Positions 1 to 6,479 are shown, counted from the stretch's first letter. The stretch: 7,871 nucleotides of DNA from Pseudomonadota bacterium (GCA_030591305.1 JAUVBI010000146.1:1-7871); one strand, 5' to 3'. The notes: generated from the letters alone by a model not told the origin. Numbers and translations are program-made.

Positions 1-190
1 TATATGATTCAGGTGATCGATCCTGTGTCTTCATTATCGGTTATTTTAGTAGTGAATGCATTTAGGTTGTTGGCCTGGATTCCGCCCTGTTGGATTTCTC
101 GTGTAGGATGCGTGCCTCCGGTCCTGACCCGCCATGGCGGTCAACGGTGTGACATTCAAACCAGACTGGCTCAACCAGAGGATATTTAAA
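1..190. other. Upstream non-coding region of the sulfotransferase gene
   Basis: No convincing gene is seen here. A 61-codon open frame (4-189, +) has no recognisable motif and no clear ribosome-binding site, and may be chance. A 12-bp palindrome (CCGCCATGGCGG, 129-140) covers the ATG at 134. I found no clear -35/-10 pair. The stretch is most simply the intergenic region between a gene to the left of the window and the sulfotransferase. Confidence 0.5.
177..182 (+). promoter_or_regulatory. Ribosome-binding site selecting the TTG start at 191
   Basis: AGAGGA lies 8 bases before an in-frame TTG at 191. The upstream ATG at 134 is preceded by a C-rich stretch with no Shine-Dalgarno match. The residues between the two starts do not look like part of the TPR domain. 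The TTG is therefore the better start. Confidence 0.6.
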
Positions 191-1765
191 TTGAGTAATA
201 CTTTCGAAATCCGTATTGCTAATGTGCGTCAGGCCCTGGCGTCCAATAAACCTTCACCTGCTCACTTCATGCTAAGGCGCATTCTGAAGCATGACCCAGA
301 CAATATTGTCGCCCGCGTTTTGCAGGTAGTGGTGCTATTAATGAACGGCCAGTTGTTAGTTGCTGGCACCGCTGCCGAAGCGCTAGCAGAGGAGCCCCTG
401 GGTTGCTTTTCAACAGAATCACTCAGGGAGTTGGCCTCAGTGTGTTTTCAGCTGGAGTTATTCTCTCTGGCAGTGCAGCTTTACAGCGAGATACGAGATC
501 GAGGCGAACCGGGTGAACTGGCTTTGTATCGTCTGGGAATAGCCAGCCTAAAGCTGGGCCTAGATCAGCAGGCAGAAACCTGTTTTCACTCTTGTTTGGA
601 GAGGAGGCCAGAAATAGGGGCCACATGGCTGCAGCTGGGCCACCTGTACAAGATACGAGGGAATGTCGAGCAGGCCGAAACCCACTATAAACGGTATATC
701 AGGTTAAGCCCTGGCAAGAGTGGTACCGGTTATTGGAGCTTGGCCGATATGAAAAATTATCGGTTTTCTACTGAAGAAATTCAGACCATGGTGGGGGAGT
801 TGGAGCGTTCAAGAGAAATCCCGATGCAGGCCTCCGCCTTGAGCTTTGCCCTCGGCCGCGCTGCGGAGCAAAATCAAGATTCAGCGCAAGCTCTGGTTTA
901 TTACCATCGAGGAAATCAGCTGCGTCAAGAGCTTGCGCCATTCCAGAAAGATCACTTCTGCCTGCTCGTTGAGGCACTACAGAATATCAATCTTGACGAA
1001 CAGACAGTTGGTACAGGGGATCGCAAGGGTACTGTAACACCCATATTTATTATAGGCATGCCGCGATCCGGCACCACTTTAATTGAGCAGATTCTTAGCT
1101 CGCATTCCAGAGTGCTGGCTACAGATGAGCTGCCTTTTATGGAGCGTATGGCGTTGCAGTTGGAGGTGTCCGGAGGGTATGCCAGAGCTTTGCCGATACT
1201 GTCAAAAAACAAAATAGCAGTTATGCGCGCACACTACCTCAATAAGGTGGGGGCTTATTTGCACGATGATTGTGACTTCTTTATCGATAAGACGCCGAGT
1301 AATTTTGTTCATGTAGGATTGATCAAGGTTCTGTTCCCAGAGGCGCTCATTATCGATTCAAGGCGTGACCCTAGAGATAATGCCATCAGCTTGTATCGAC
1401 AGAACTTTAGCGTGGGCAACGAGTTTTCAAGTTCCTTCGAAACTATTATTCTTTATTATGAAAAATATCAGGAAATAATGGCGCACTGGAGGAGTCAATT
1501 CGCCGATACCGTGCGCTTGCAGAACTATGAAAATCTGGTGAATAATCCGGATATTGAGATTGCCGCTTTACTAAAATTCTGCGGTTTACTTAGTGAGCCG
1601 GCTTGTTTTGAGTTTTATAAGAACAAGCGAAATATCACGACTCCCAGCGTAAGTCAGGTCACCCGCCCTATGTATACATCCTCCATTGGCCAATGGCGGG
1701 CATTTGAGGCTCTGCTAGAGCCTGAGATGGCGGCCCTGGGTGCATTAGAGCTCACGCAACCATGA
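191..1765 (+). CDS. Tetratricopeptide-repeat sulfotransferase family protein
   Basis: Predicted cytoplasmic protein of 524 residues with a helical TPR-like N-terminal half (about residues 1-265) and a C-terminal PAPS-dependent sulfotransferase domain of the Sulfotransfer_3 type. The 5'-phosphosulfate loop is visible as GMPRSGTTLIEQIL (about 289-302). The 3'-phosphate-binding element is RDPRDNAISLYRQNF (about 392-406). The C-terminal TTPSVSQVTRP...IGQW segment (about 483-502) is typical of this family. The repeat half includes a good TPR unit around WLQLGHLYKIRGNVEQAETHY (split here: WLQLGHLYK, then GNVEQAETHY). The acceptor substrate cannot be read from the sequence. Genes of this type often lie beside TonB-dependent receptors and FecR systems, which agrees with the convergent sigma/FecR pair 39 bases downstream. 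No terminator is visible in that gap. The family call is firm; the start (TTG 191 versus ATG 134) is less so. Confidence 0.88.
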   Translation: MSNTFEIRIANVRQALASNKPSPAHFMLRRILKHDPDNIVARVLQVVVLLMNGQLLVAGTAAEALAEEPLGCFSTESLRELASVCFQLELFSLAVQLYSEIRDRGEPGELALYRLGIASLKLGLDQQAETCFHSCLERRPEIGATWLQLGHLYKIRGNVEQAETHYKRYIRLSPGKSGTGYWSLADMKNYRFSTEEIQTMVGELERSREIPMQASALSFALGRAAEQNQDSAQALVYYHRGNQLRQELAPFQKDHFCLLVEALQNINLDEQTVGTGDRKGTVTPIFIIGMPRSGTTLIEQILSSHSRVLATDELPFMERMALQLEVSGGYARALPILSKNKIAVMRAHYLNKVGAYLHDDCDFFIDKTPSNFVHVGLIKVLFPEALIIDSRRDPRDNAISLYRQNFSVGNEFSSSFETIILYYEKYQEIMAHWRSQFADTVRLQNYENLVNNPDIEIAALLKFCGLLSEPACFEFYKNKRNITTPSVSQVTRPMYTSSIGQWRAFEALLEPEMAALGALELTQP

Positions 1766-1804
1766 TTGCTACAGGTCACAGAAAATCTCGAGAGGGAGGT
1801 ATAT

Positions 1805-2782
1805 TTAACTAGGGGGTTTGATCAGCTGCAGGATTTTGTCATTCACGGGAATGACTTCCAGGCCCAGACTGAGTTGTAGAGCTTGTAGTATTGGCTCGAG
1901 GTCGTTTAGCGTAAACACACCTGAGATTGTTATCGCGGCAATACTGCTATCGGTGATCAGGATGTGGATGTCGTGATAGCGTTCAATTTGCCGGACAAAA
2001 TTTGTCAGGGTCATATCCTGGGCGATTAGCTCGCCTCTCTGCCAGGCGGTATGGTGGCTCACATCCGTAGAGGTGGCGGCCCGTAAGCCCCTGTCGCTCG
2101 CGTCCAGTTGTTGGTTGGCATGAAGAATTTCAGTTGTTGGTACGCGATTGCCAGTGTCGCCCAGTTCGGTGACCTGAACCACACCTTCTGTCACGGTAAT
2201 TCGGGCGTTTTGTCTGTCCCTGTAGATATTAAAAGCTGTGCCGATTGCGGTCACCCGGGCACTGCCCGTATCGACATCAAAGGGTCGGGTGGGGTCTTTG
2301 GCAACCTCGAAATAGGCTTCGCCCCTGAGTAGTTCCAGGCTGCGGCGTTCATTACTGTAGTTAACCGACACCCGGGAGTTGGTGTTAAGCGCCACGGTAG
2401 AGCCGTCAATGAGTTCAATGGTGCGCTGTTCGCCCAGCGCCGTCTGGTAGTACTGCTTCGCGCTGCTGTCCAGAGAGTTTTGTGGCCAGATAAAAAGTGC
2501 CACTGCCAGGCAGGCAGCGGTGGCAATGGATGCTCGTAGCCAGTAACGGCTCTGGTTGGCAGCCTTCTCCGGAACACGAGAATACATCTGGCGCACACTG
2601 GCGAGGTCTTCCCACATATCCAGCATGCTATCCATGGCTTGCTTATGGCGAAGGTCTTGTGCGAGCCACAGTGCGAATGCCTGGCGGTCTTCATCGCCGG
2701 CAGACCCGGAGCGGAACCGGGCAATCCAGCTCAAAGCTGTATCGTGGTCACTCTGGATACTGTTATCGCGCTCTGCGAGCAT
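1805..2782 (-). CDS. FecR-family anti-sigma factor / sigma regulator
   Basis: A 325-residue inner-membrane signal transducer that controls the ECF sigma factor encoded just upstream. The cytoplasmic N-terminal FecR segment (DUF4880-like) is at about residues 14-62, with ALSWIARFRSG and FALWLAQDLRHKQAM. A single membrane span lies near 84-100 (ASIATAACLAVALFIWP). The periplasmic FecR domain covers about 112-205, with LGEQRTIELIDGSTVALNT, LLRGEAYFEVAKD and VTAIGTAFNIY. The C-terminal part (about 247-312) resembles the STN/DUF4974-like region that contacts the receptor. ATG 2782 is preceded by AGGGAAG at fair spacing. It follows the sigma gene on the same strand after 109 bases, longer than a tight operon and enough for its own promoter. 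In known systems a TonB-dependent receptor signals to this protein, but none is present here, so the inducing ligand is unknown. Confidence 0.93.
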   Translation of the reverse strand: MLAERDNSIQSDHDTALSWIARFRSGSAGDEDRQAFALWLAQDLRHKQAMDSMLDMWEDLASVRQMYSRVPEKAANQSRYWLRASIATAACLAVALFIWPQNSLDSSAKQYYQTALGEQRTIELIDGSTVALNTNSRVSVNYSNERRSLELLRGEAYFEVAKDPTRPFDVDTGSARVTAIGTAFNIYRDRQNARITVTEGVVQVTELGDTGNRVPTTEILHANQQLDASDRGLRAATSTDVSHHTAWQRGELIAQDMTLTNFVRQIERYHDIHILITDSSIAAITISGVFTLNDLEPILQALQLSLGLEVIPVNDKILQLIKPPS

Positions 2783-2845
2783 TTTGCTTCCCTATTCTTG
2801 TGTGCGACCTTGCGCTATAAATTAACCATGCGGTTTTGGCAGCCT

Positions 2846-2874
2846 CTTATCAGTAAAACGAATGAGAGACTCAA
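2846..2874 (-). promoter_or_regulatory. Weak candidate promoter for the fecR-like gene
   Basis: On the minus strand TTGAGT (2874-2869) and GATAAG (2851-2846) are separated by 17 bases, each matching four of six sigma-70 consensus positions. It lies in the 109-base gap between the sigma gene and the FecR gene, about 64 bases before the FecR start. A match of this quality can arise by chance, and the ECF factor itself would recognise a different sequence. Confidence 0.2.
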
Positions 2875-2891
2875 CTCCTCACAGCATTTTT

Positions 2892-3449
2892 CTACTTTCG
2901 GGGGCTTATGTCTTCGTCCCCATAATAAGCAGCGAGCCGGGCACGGCAGTGTTTTAGTGCCTGTAAAATATACTTTTCTACGCTGGACACCGAGACATTC
3001 ATTTGTCGAGCTATATCATTATAGGACAGACCAGTTTTGCGGTGTAACAAAAAGGCCTGCTTGACATTGAAGGGCAGTTCATCAATGGCGTGATATATGG
3101 CTGCCAATTTTTCTCTGGCGCTGATTATCTGCTCTGGTGATGCGGCGATGGCGTTGATATCCATGGGTTCTCCGTCCGAGGCCATGCTCTTTTCGCTGTT
3201 CAGGAAACGAAAATGAAGCGTTCTGCGGCGCAACTGGTCTATGGCGAGATTGTTGGCAACTTGAAATAAAAAGGCCCTGGCATTGTCCAGGTTTTCCGGG
3301 TCTGCCATGCGGTGCAGGCGCAAAAAAGCATCCTGCGCAACTTCCGCGGCATCTTCCGGGCTATTCAGTTTGCGCGCCAGAAACTTCTCCAGTGGAGTTC
3401 CATGTTGCGCGACCAGGTCGGCCAGGAAAGTGTCCTTTTTATTAGCCAC
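2892..3449 (-). CDS. FecI-like ECF sigma-70 factor
   Basis: A 185-residue RNA polymerase sigma factor of the extracytoplasmic-function, iron-starvation type. Sigma region 2 covers about residues 15-76, with FLARKLNSPEDAAEVAQDAF, FLFQVANNLAIDQLRRR and the core-binding and -10 recognition helices. Region 4 covers about 119-172: ELPFNVKQAFLLHRKTGLSY, then the helix-turn-helix IARQMNVSVSSVEKYILQAL that reads the -35 element. The length is usual for the family, and there is no region 1.1 or 3. The start is GTG at 3449, with AAGGA about 12 bases upstream, slightly far; no better in-frame start is seen nearby. It lies 58 bases downstream of serA on the same strand with no obvious terminator, so some read-through from serA is possible. 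It pairs with the FecR-like gene downstream, which should hold it inactive until a receptor is occupied. Confidence 0.93.
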   Translation of the reverse strand: MANKKDTFLADLVAQHGTPLEKFLARKLNSPEDAAEVAQDAFLRLHRMADPENLDNARAFLFQVANNLAIDQLRRRTLHFRFLNSEKSMASDGEPMDINAIAASPEQIISAREKLAAIYHAIDELPFNVKQAFLLHRKTGLSYNDIARQMNVSVSSVEKYILQALKHCRARLAAYYGDEDISPRK

Positions 3450-3507
3450 GTATCGTCGCTATCCTTAAAGGCTGGTATCGGAAGCAGTACACCTTGAAAC
3501 AATGCAT

Positions 3508-4767
3508 CTAAAATAGCACCCGTGAACGGACGGTTCCCTCAATGCCTGCGAGCTTGCCCAGGGCCAGATCGCTGTACTCAGCATCGATATCGATAACAAC
3601 ATAGCCGATGGCATCGTTGGTCTGCAGATACTGCGCCGAAATGTTGAGTTTATTTTCTGAAAACACATTATTGATAGCGCTCATTATCCCCGGAACATTA
3701 TGGTGGATATGCAACAGGCGGTGACAGCCCGAGTGCTCCGGTAGAACCACGCCGGGGAAGTTGACCGAGGACGTCGTGGTGCCGTTATCACTGTAGTGGG
3801 CTAGCTTTTCAGCAACTTCCATGCCGATATTTTCCTGGGCCTCGACGGTACTGCCGCCAATATGCGGGGTTAGCAGGGTATTGTCAAAGCGGCGCAGGGG
3901 CGAGATAAATTCATCTTCATTTGAGTGCGGCTCCTCGGGGAACACATCGATGCCGGCACCACCCAATGCGCCACTTTCCAGGCAGGCTGCCAGGGCGTCT
4001 ATATCGACGACGGTGCCGCGGGAGGCGTTGATTAAAATACCGCCCTTCTTCATATGTGCAAGTTGATTTTTGCCGATCATATTCTGGGTGGACGTACTTT
4101 CGGGAACATGGAGGCTGACCACGTCAGAGTCGGCCAATAGCTGGTTCAGGGAGGGTATCTGGCGGGCATTGCCCAGAGGTAGTTTATTGGTCACATCATA
4201 AAACTGCACCTGCATGCCCAGGCCTTCTGCGATGACACCCAGTTGCATGCCTATATTGCCATAGCCGACAATGCCCAGTTTCTTGCCACGTATCTCGTAT
4301 GAATTAATGGCTGATTTCTGCCATTCTCCCCGGTGCGCCGCGGCGTTTTTTTCGGCAATGCCACGCAATAGCAAAATGGCCTCTGCAATAACCAGTTCGG
4401 CCACACTGCGGGTATTGGAGAAAGGCGCATTGAAAACAACCACGCCTCGGCGGGTTGCTGCGCTCAGATCCACCTGATTGGTGCCAATGCAAAAACAGCC
4501 CACGGCCACCAGTTTTTTGGCAGACTCAAACACTTCCTCCGTTAACTGGGTGCGGGAGCGGATACCTACGAAATGAGCCTTGGCAATTGCCGCTTTCAAT
4601 TCAGCTGGGGGCAGTGCTTTTTTGTGTAATTCGATATTGTCGTAGCCGGCGCGTTTCAAGGTTTCCACTGCAGAGGGGTGTACACCTTCCAGTAGAAGAA
4701 ATTTGATTTTACGCTTTTCAAGCGACTTGCCTTGAGTTGATGGGGGGGCCATATCGGGTAAATCCAT
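3508..4767 (-). CDS. serA: D-3-phosphoglycerate dehydrogenase
   Basis: Catalyses NAD-dependent oxidation of 3-phosphoglycerate to 3-phosphohydroxypyruvate, the first committed step of serine synthesis. The reverse-type side reaction turns 2-oxoglutarate into D-2-hydroxyglutarate. From ATG 4767 the protein has 419 residues (E. coli enzyme about 410). Visible are GCFCIGTNQVDL and NAPFSNTRSVAELVI in the substrate domain, and the nucleotide-binding loop GYGNIG (about 168-173). The catalytic residues are Arg250 in NASRGTVVD, Glu279 in DVFPEEP and His302 in TPHIGGST, all at a constant +10 offset from E. coli. A C-terminal ACT domain (about 350-419, from RLLHIHHNVPGI) suggests serine feedback. The longest frame begins with a TTG at 4860 inside the palindrome and would add 31 unrelated residues. 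ATG 4767 or ATG 4752 (MAPPS...SLEKRKIKF) matches the family N-terminus better, though neither has a strong Shine-Dalgarno. It is divergent from the D-2-hydroxyglutarate dehydrogenase gene. Confidence 0.96.
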   Translation of the reverse strand: MDLPDMAPPSTQGKSLEKRKIKFLLLEGVHPSAVETLKRAGYDNIELHKKALPPAELKAAIAKAHFVGIRSRTQLTEEVFESAKKLVAVGCFCIGTNQVDLSAATRRGVVVFNAPFSNTRSVAELVIAEAILLLRGIAEKNAAAHRGEWQKSAINSYEIRGKKLGIVGYGNIGMQLGVIAEGLGMQVQFYDVTNKLPLGNARQIPSLNQLLADSDVVSLHVPESTSTQNMIGKNQLAHMKKGGILINASRGTVVDIDALAACLESGALGGAGIDVFPEEPHSNEDEFISPLRRFDNTLLTPHIGGSTVEAQENIGMEVAEKLAHYSDNGTTTSSVNFPGVVLPEHSGCHRLLHIHHNVPGIMSAINNVFSENKLNISAQYLQTNDAIGYVVIDIDAEYSDLALGKLAGIEGTVRSRVLF

Positions 4768-4813
4768 AATGATTGAGGAGCGTGTCCAGGCTGCAGTATC
4801 CGGCTGGGTGCCG

Positions 4814-4871
4814 AATGAGCAGATTTGGAGGGCGTATATGATATCATATGCGCCCTCCAAATCTGCTCATT
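4814..4871. repeat. 58-bp near-perfect palindrome between serA and its divergent partner
   Basis: The arm AATGAGCAGATTTGGAGGGCG (first 20: AATGAGCAGATTTGGAGGGC, 4814-4833, plus G4834) is exactly matched by its reverse complement at 4851-4871. The centre ATATGATATCATAT (4836-4849) is itself a perfect palindrome with an EcoRV-type GATATC at the axis. The only break in 29 base pairs is T4835 against G4850, which is a wobble pair in plus-strand RNA. Symmetry stops abruptly at both ends. The element has no loop, so it could extrude as a DNA cruciform or fold as a long hairpin. Neither strand has a T-run after it, so it is not a normal terminator. It fills nearly half of the 128-bp gap between the two starts, where the promoters or a regulator's binding site should lie. 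Confidence 0.93.
4837..4848. promoter_or_regulatory. Mirrored -10-like boxes at the palindrome centre
   Basis: TATGAT (4837-4842, plus strand) and the same hexamer on the minus strand (4848-4843) meet at the axis of the palindrome. Each matches five of six bases of the sigma-70 -10 consensus. They are placed properly to serve the divergent genes on each side. The expected -35 positions (for example 4814-4819, AATGAG) are poor matches, so an activator or another promoter would be needed. Symmetry alone guarantees that any box found on one strand appears on the other. Confidence 0.3.
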
Positions 4872-4885
4872 GTGCGTTTAGCTGA
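4838..4885 (+). CDS. Possible 15-codon leader ORF overlapping the palindrome
   Basis: GGAGG (4827-4831) stands 6 bases before ATG 4838. The frame reads MISYAPSKSAHCAFS and stops at 4883-4885, ten bases before the GTG start of the dehydrogenase gene. It would be translated only if transcription starts left of about 4825. In that case the GGAGG would be paired with CCTCC in the opposite arm of the hairpin. The peptide matches nothing I recognise and has no run of a regulatory amino acid. The mirror-image strand has the same start context (ATG at 4847, minus), as the palindrome dictates. It could easily be chance. Confidence 0.2.
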   Translation: MISYAPSKSAHCAFS

Positions 4886-4888
4886 GGA
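4883..4888 (+). promoter_or_regulatory. Ribosome-binding site selecting the GTG start at 4896
   Basis: TGAGGA ends 7 bases before an in-frame GTG at 4896. The earlier in-frame ATG at 4848 lies inside the palindrome, has pyrimidine-rich or palindromic surroundings, and would add 16 residues lacking family resemblance. Confidence 0.65.
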
Positions 4889-4895
4889 AAACTGC

Positions 4896-6290
4896 GTGCC
4901 CACACCTCTTGCTGTTCCTGTCCTGTCCAGCCTCAAATCTATTGTGGGGGACGCCCGGGTTCTCACGGACGAACCTTCCCTGGCCTTATATGGGAAGGAC
5001 TGGACCACGGTTCACTCTCCCTGCCCGGTGGCAGTGGTACTTCCCTCTACAATAGAGCAAGTACAGGCGGTCGTTCGGTTGGCGGCCACAGAGCATTTGG
5101 ACATAGTGCCCTCCGGTGGCCGTACCGGCTTGAGTGGCGGTGCAATGGCGGCTAACGGCGAGCTGGTTTTGGCACTGGACCGCATGAATACCCTCGAAGA
5201 CTTTAACTCGGTAGATCGAACAGTACGCTGCGGTGCCGGTGTTATAACGGAGCAATTACAGCAATTTGCTGAACAACAGGGCCTGTTTTACCCGGTGGAC
5301 TTTGCCTCCAGTGGCTCCAGTCAGATAGGGGGAAATATATCCACCAATGCTGGTGGCATAAAGGTGATACGCCACGGGATGACACGGGATTGGGTGGCGG
5401 GTCTTAAAGTAGTCACCGGCACCGGGGAGTTGTTGGACCTGAACCGGGGTCTGATCAAGAATAATGCAGGTTATGACCTGCGACAGCTAGTTATCGGAGC
5501 TGAGGGGACGCTGGGGGTCGTGGTCGAGGCCACCATGCGTCTTTCAAGAGCACCGAAGGAGCTGGCAGTGCTGGTTTTGGGTGCGGTGGATATGCCCGCT
5601 ATTATGAAAGTGTTGGGGGCATACCAGGGCGCAATGGATTTAAGTGCCTTCGAGTTCTTCTCCGAACTGGCCCTGCAAAAAGTTGTAAAGCACCAGGATC
5701 TACAGCGACCCTTTGCCACGGCGGCGGATTACTATGCGCTGATCGAAATAGAGTCTGCTGATATGGACTTGGCGATGGAATTATTTGAAGAATGTGTTGA
5801 GGCCGGATGGGTGATAGATGGCGTGGTGAGCCAGAGCATCGCCCAGGCCGACGCCCTGTGGCGCCTGCGCGAAGATATCTCCGAGACCATCTCCCGTTGG
5901 ACCCCCTACAAAAACGATATCTCCACCCTTATTTCACGCGTACCCGATTTTTTGGCTGAGGTGGAGGCGGTGGTCAACGAGCACTACCCCGAGTTTGAAA
6001 TTATCTGGTTCGGCCATATTGGTGACGGCAATGTACATCTCAACGTATTGAAGCCCGAAAATTTGGCTATGGAGGAATTCCAGCGGCAGTGCTCGCAGGT
6101 CAGCCAGTGGGTATTTGAAATCGTGCAGCGGTACGAGGGCAGTATTTCGGCAGAGCACGGTGTTGGGTTGTTGAAGAAAGATTATCTGCACTACAGTCGA
6201 TCAAAGCTGGAAGTTCAGATCATGCGGCAGATTAAGCTCGCATTTGACCCGCAGGGGATTATGAATCCGGGGAAAATTTTTGATGCGTAG
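4896..6290 (+). CDS. FAD-dependent D-2-hydroxyglutarate dehydrogenase (GlcD/D2HGDH family)
   Basis: A 464-residue flavoenzyme that oxidises D-2-hydroxyglutarate to 2-oxoglutarate, probably passing electrons to a quinone through an electron carrier. It is closest in memory to the pseudomonad enzyme encoded beside serA. The FAD-binding PCMH-type domain is N-terminal (about residues 40-220): PSGGRTGLSGGA (72-83), DFASSGSSQIGGNISTNAGG (135-154), GMTRDWVAGLKVVTG and IGAEGTLG. The FAD-oxidase C-terminal domain carries WTPYKND, the metal-binding GHIGDGNVH (373-381), SAEHGVG (418-424) and the closing DPQGIMNPGKIF. The full length is typical. The GTG start is chosen on its Shine-Dalgarno. Divergence from serA fits removal of the D-2-hydroxyglutarate that SerA makes, which helps pull serine synthesis forward. 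D-lactate or glycolate oxidase subunits are related alternatives; context and overall pattern favour D2HGDH. Confidence 0.9.
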   Translation: MPTPLAVPVLSSLKSIVGDARVLTDEPSLALYGKDWTTVHSPCPVAVVLPSTIEQVQAVVRLAATEHLDIVPSGGRTGLSGGAMAANGELVLALDRMNTLEDFNSVDRTVRCGAGVITEQLQQFAEQQGLFYPVDFASSGSSQIGGNISTNAGGIKVIRHGMTRDWVAGLKVVTGTGELLDLNRGLIKNNAGYDLRQLVIGAEGTLGVVVEATMRLSRAPKELAVLVLGAVDMPAIMKVLGAYQGAMDLSAFEFFSELALQKVVKHQDLQRPFATAADYYALIEIESADMDLAMELFEECVEAGWVIDGVVSQSIAQADALWRLREDISETISRWTPYKNDISTLISRVPDFLAEVEAVVNEHYPEFEIIWFGHIGDGNVHLNVLKPENLAMEEFQRQCSQVSQWVFEIVQRYEGSISAEHGVGLLKKDYLHYSRSKLEVQIMRQIKLAFDPQGIMNPGKIFDA

Positions 6291-6361
6291 CGTATAGCTT
6301 GCGCGTTTCCCGCGGCTGTTTAAGTAAGGCTGTATGAGGTCGAAAACGAAGAATTTTCCAA

Positions 6362-6479
6362 GCCGCTTGAGTCCTTACAGGTTGTTCAGGACCGTCTGAG
6401 GCCATGGATGGCCGAGGCCGAGCGCCGCATGGATGCGTCTTTTCGCGTGTCCTGAGCAACCTGTAAGGACTCAAGCGGC
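6362..6479 (+). repeat. Large inverted-repeat element with two AUGGAU hairpins
   Basis: Arms of 31 bases (6362-6392 and 6449-6479) are reverse complements except for one position, T6385 against G6456, which stays a G-U pair in plus-strand RNA. The 56-base interior holds two further stem-loops: GGCCATGGATGGCC (6400-6413) and CGCATGGATGCG (6426-6437). Each presents ATGGAT with GGA at the tip. A small GCG/CGC hairpin around TCTTTT (6435-6446) overlaps the second. The layout suggests a folded RNA with a long base stem and two short heads. It sits between convergent genes, 71 bases after the dehydrogenase stop and 12 bases from the rpiA stop. Elements built of ATGGAT-capped stems are, from memory, recurrent in gammaproteobacterial intergenic regions; copy number here cannot be judged from one window. 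Confidence 0.85.

Noticed and set aside
129..140. CCGCCATGGCGG palindrome over the ATG at 134
   Set aside because: Short perfect palindrome without a matching partner site or T-run; too little to call an operator or a terminator.
4..189. 61-codon open frame at the left edge (+)
   Set aside because: No family resemblance, no clear Shine-Dalgarno, and it ends where the sulfotransferase start region begins; could be chance or a fragment of an upstream gene.
134..190. N-terminal extension of the sulfotransferase from ATG 134
   Set aside because: No ribosome-binding site, while TTG 191 has AGAGGA at 8 bases.
1766..1804. Possible bidirectional terminator between the convergent sulfotransferase and FecR genes
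   Set aside because: Only a TCTCGAGA palindrome is seen, with no stable stem followed by a T-run.
2251..3064. Several long open frames on both strands across the FecR and sigma region
   Set aside because: They overlap two well-recognised genes in other frames and show no domains of their own.
4656..4847. 63-codon minus-strand frame starting at the mirror of the leader ORF
   Set aside because: It has a good GGAGG-ATG context only because of the palindrome, and it runs out of frame through the serA N-terminus; the protein is low in family-like features.
4814..4871. Palindrome as a rho-independent terminator
   Set aside because: No T-run on either side, no loop, and it lies between divergent starts where no transcript needs to end.
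6259..6474. 71-codon minus-strand frame through the inverted-repeat element
   Set aside because: The same residue strings appear in the opposite frame because of the inverted repeat; a by-product of the element rather than a gene.
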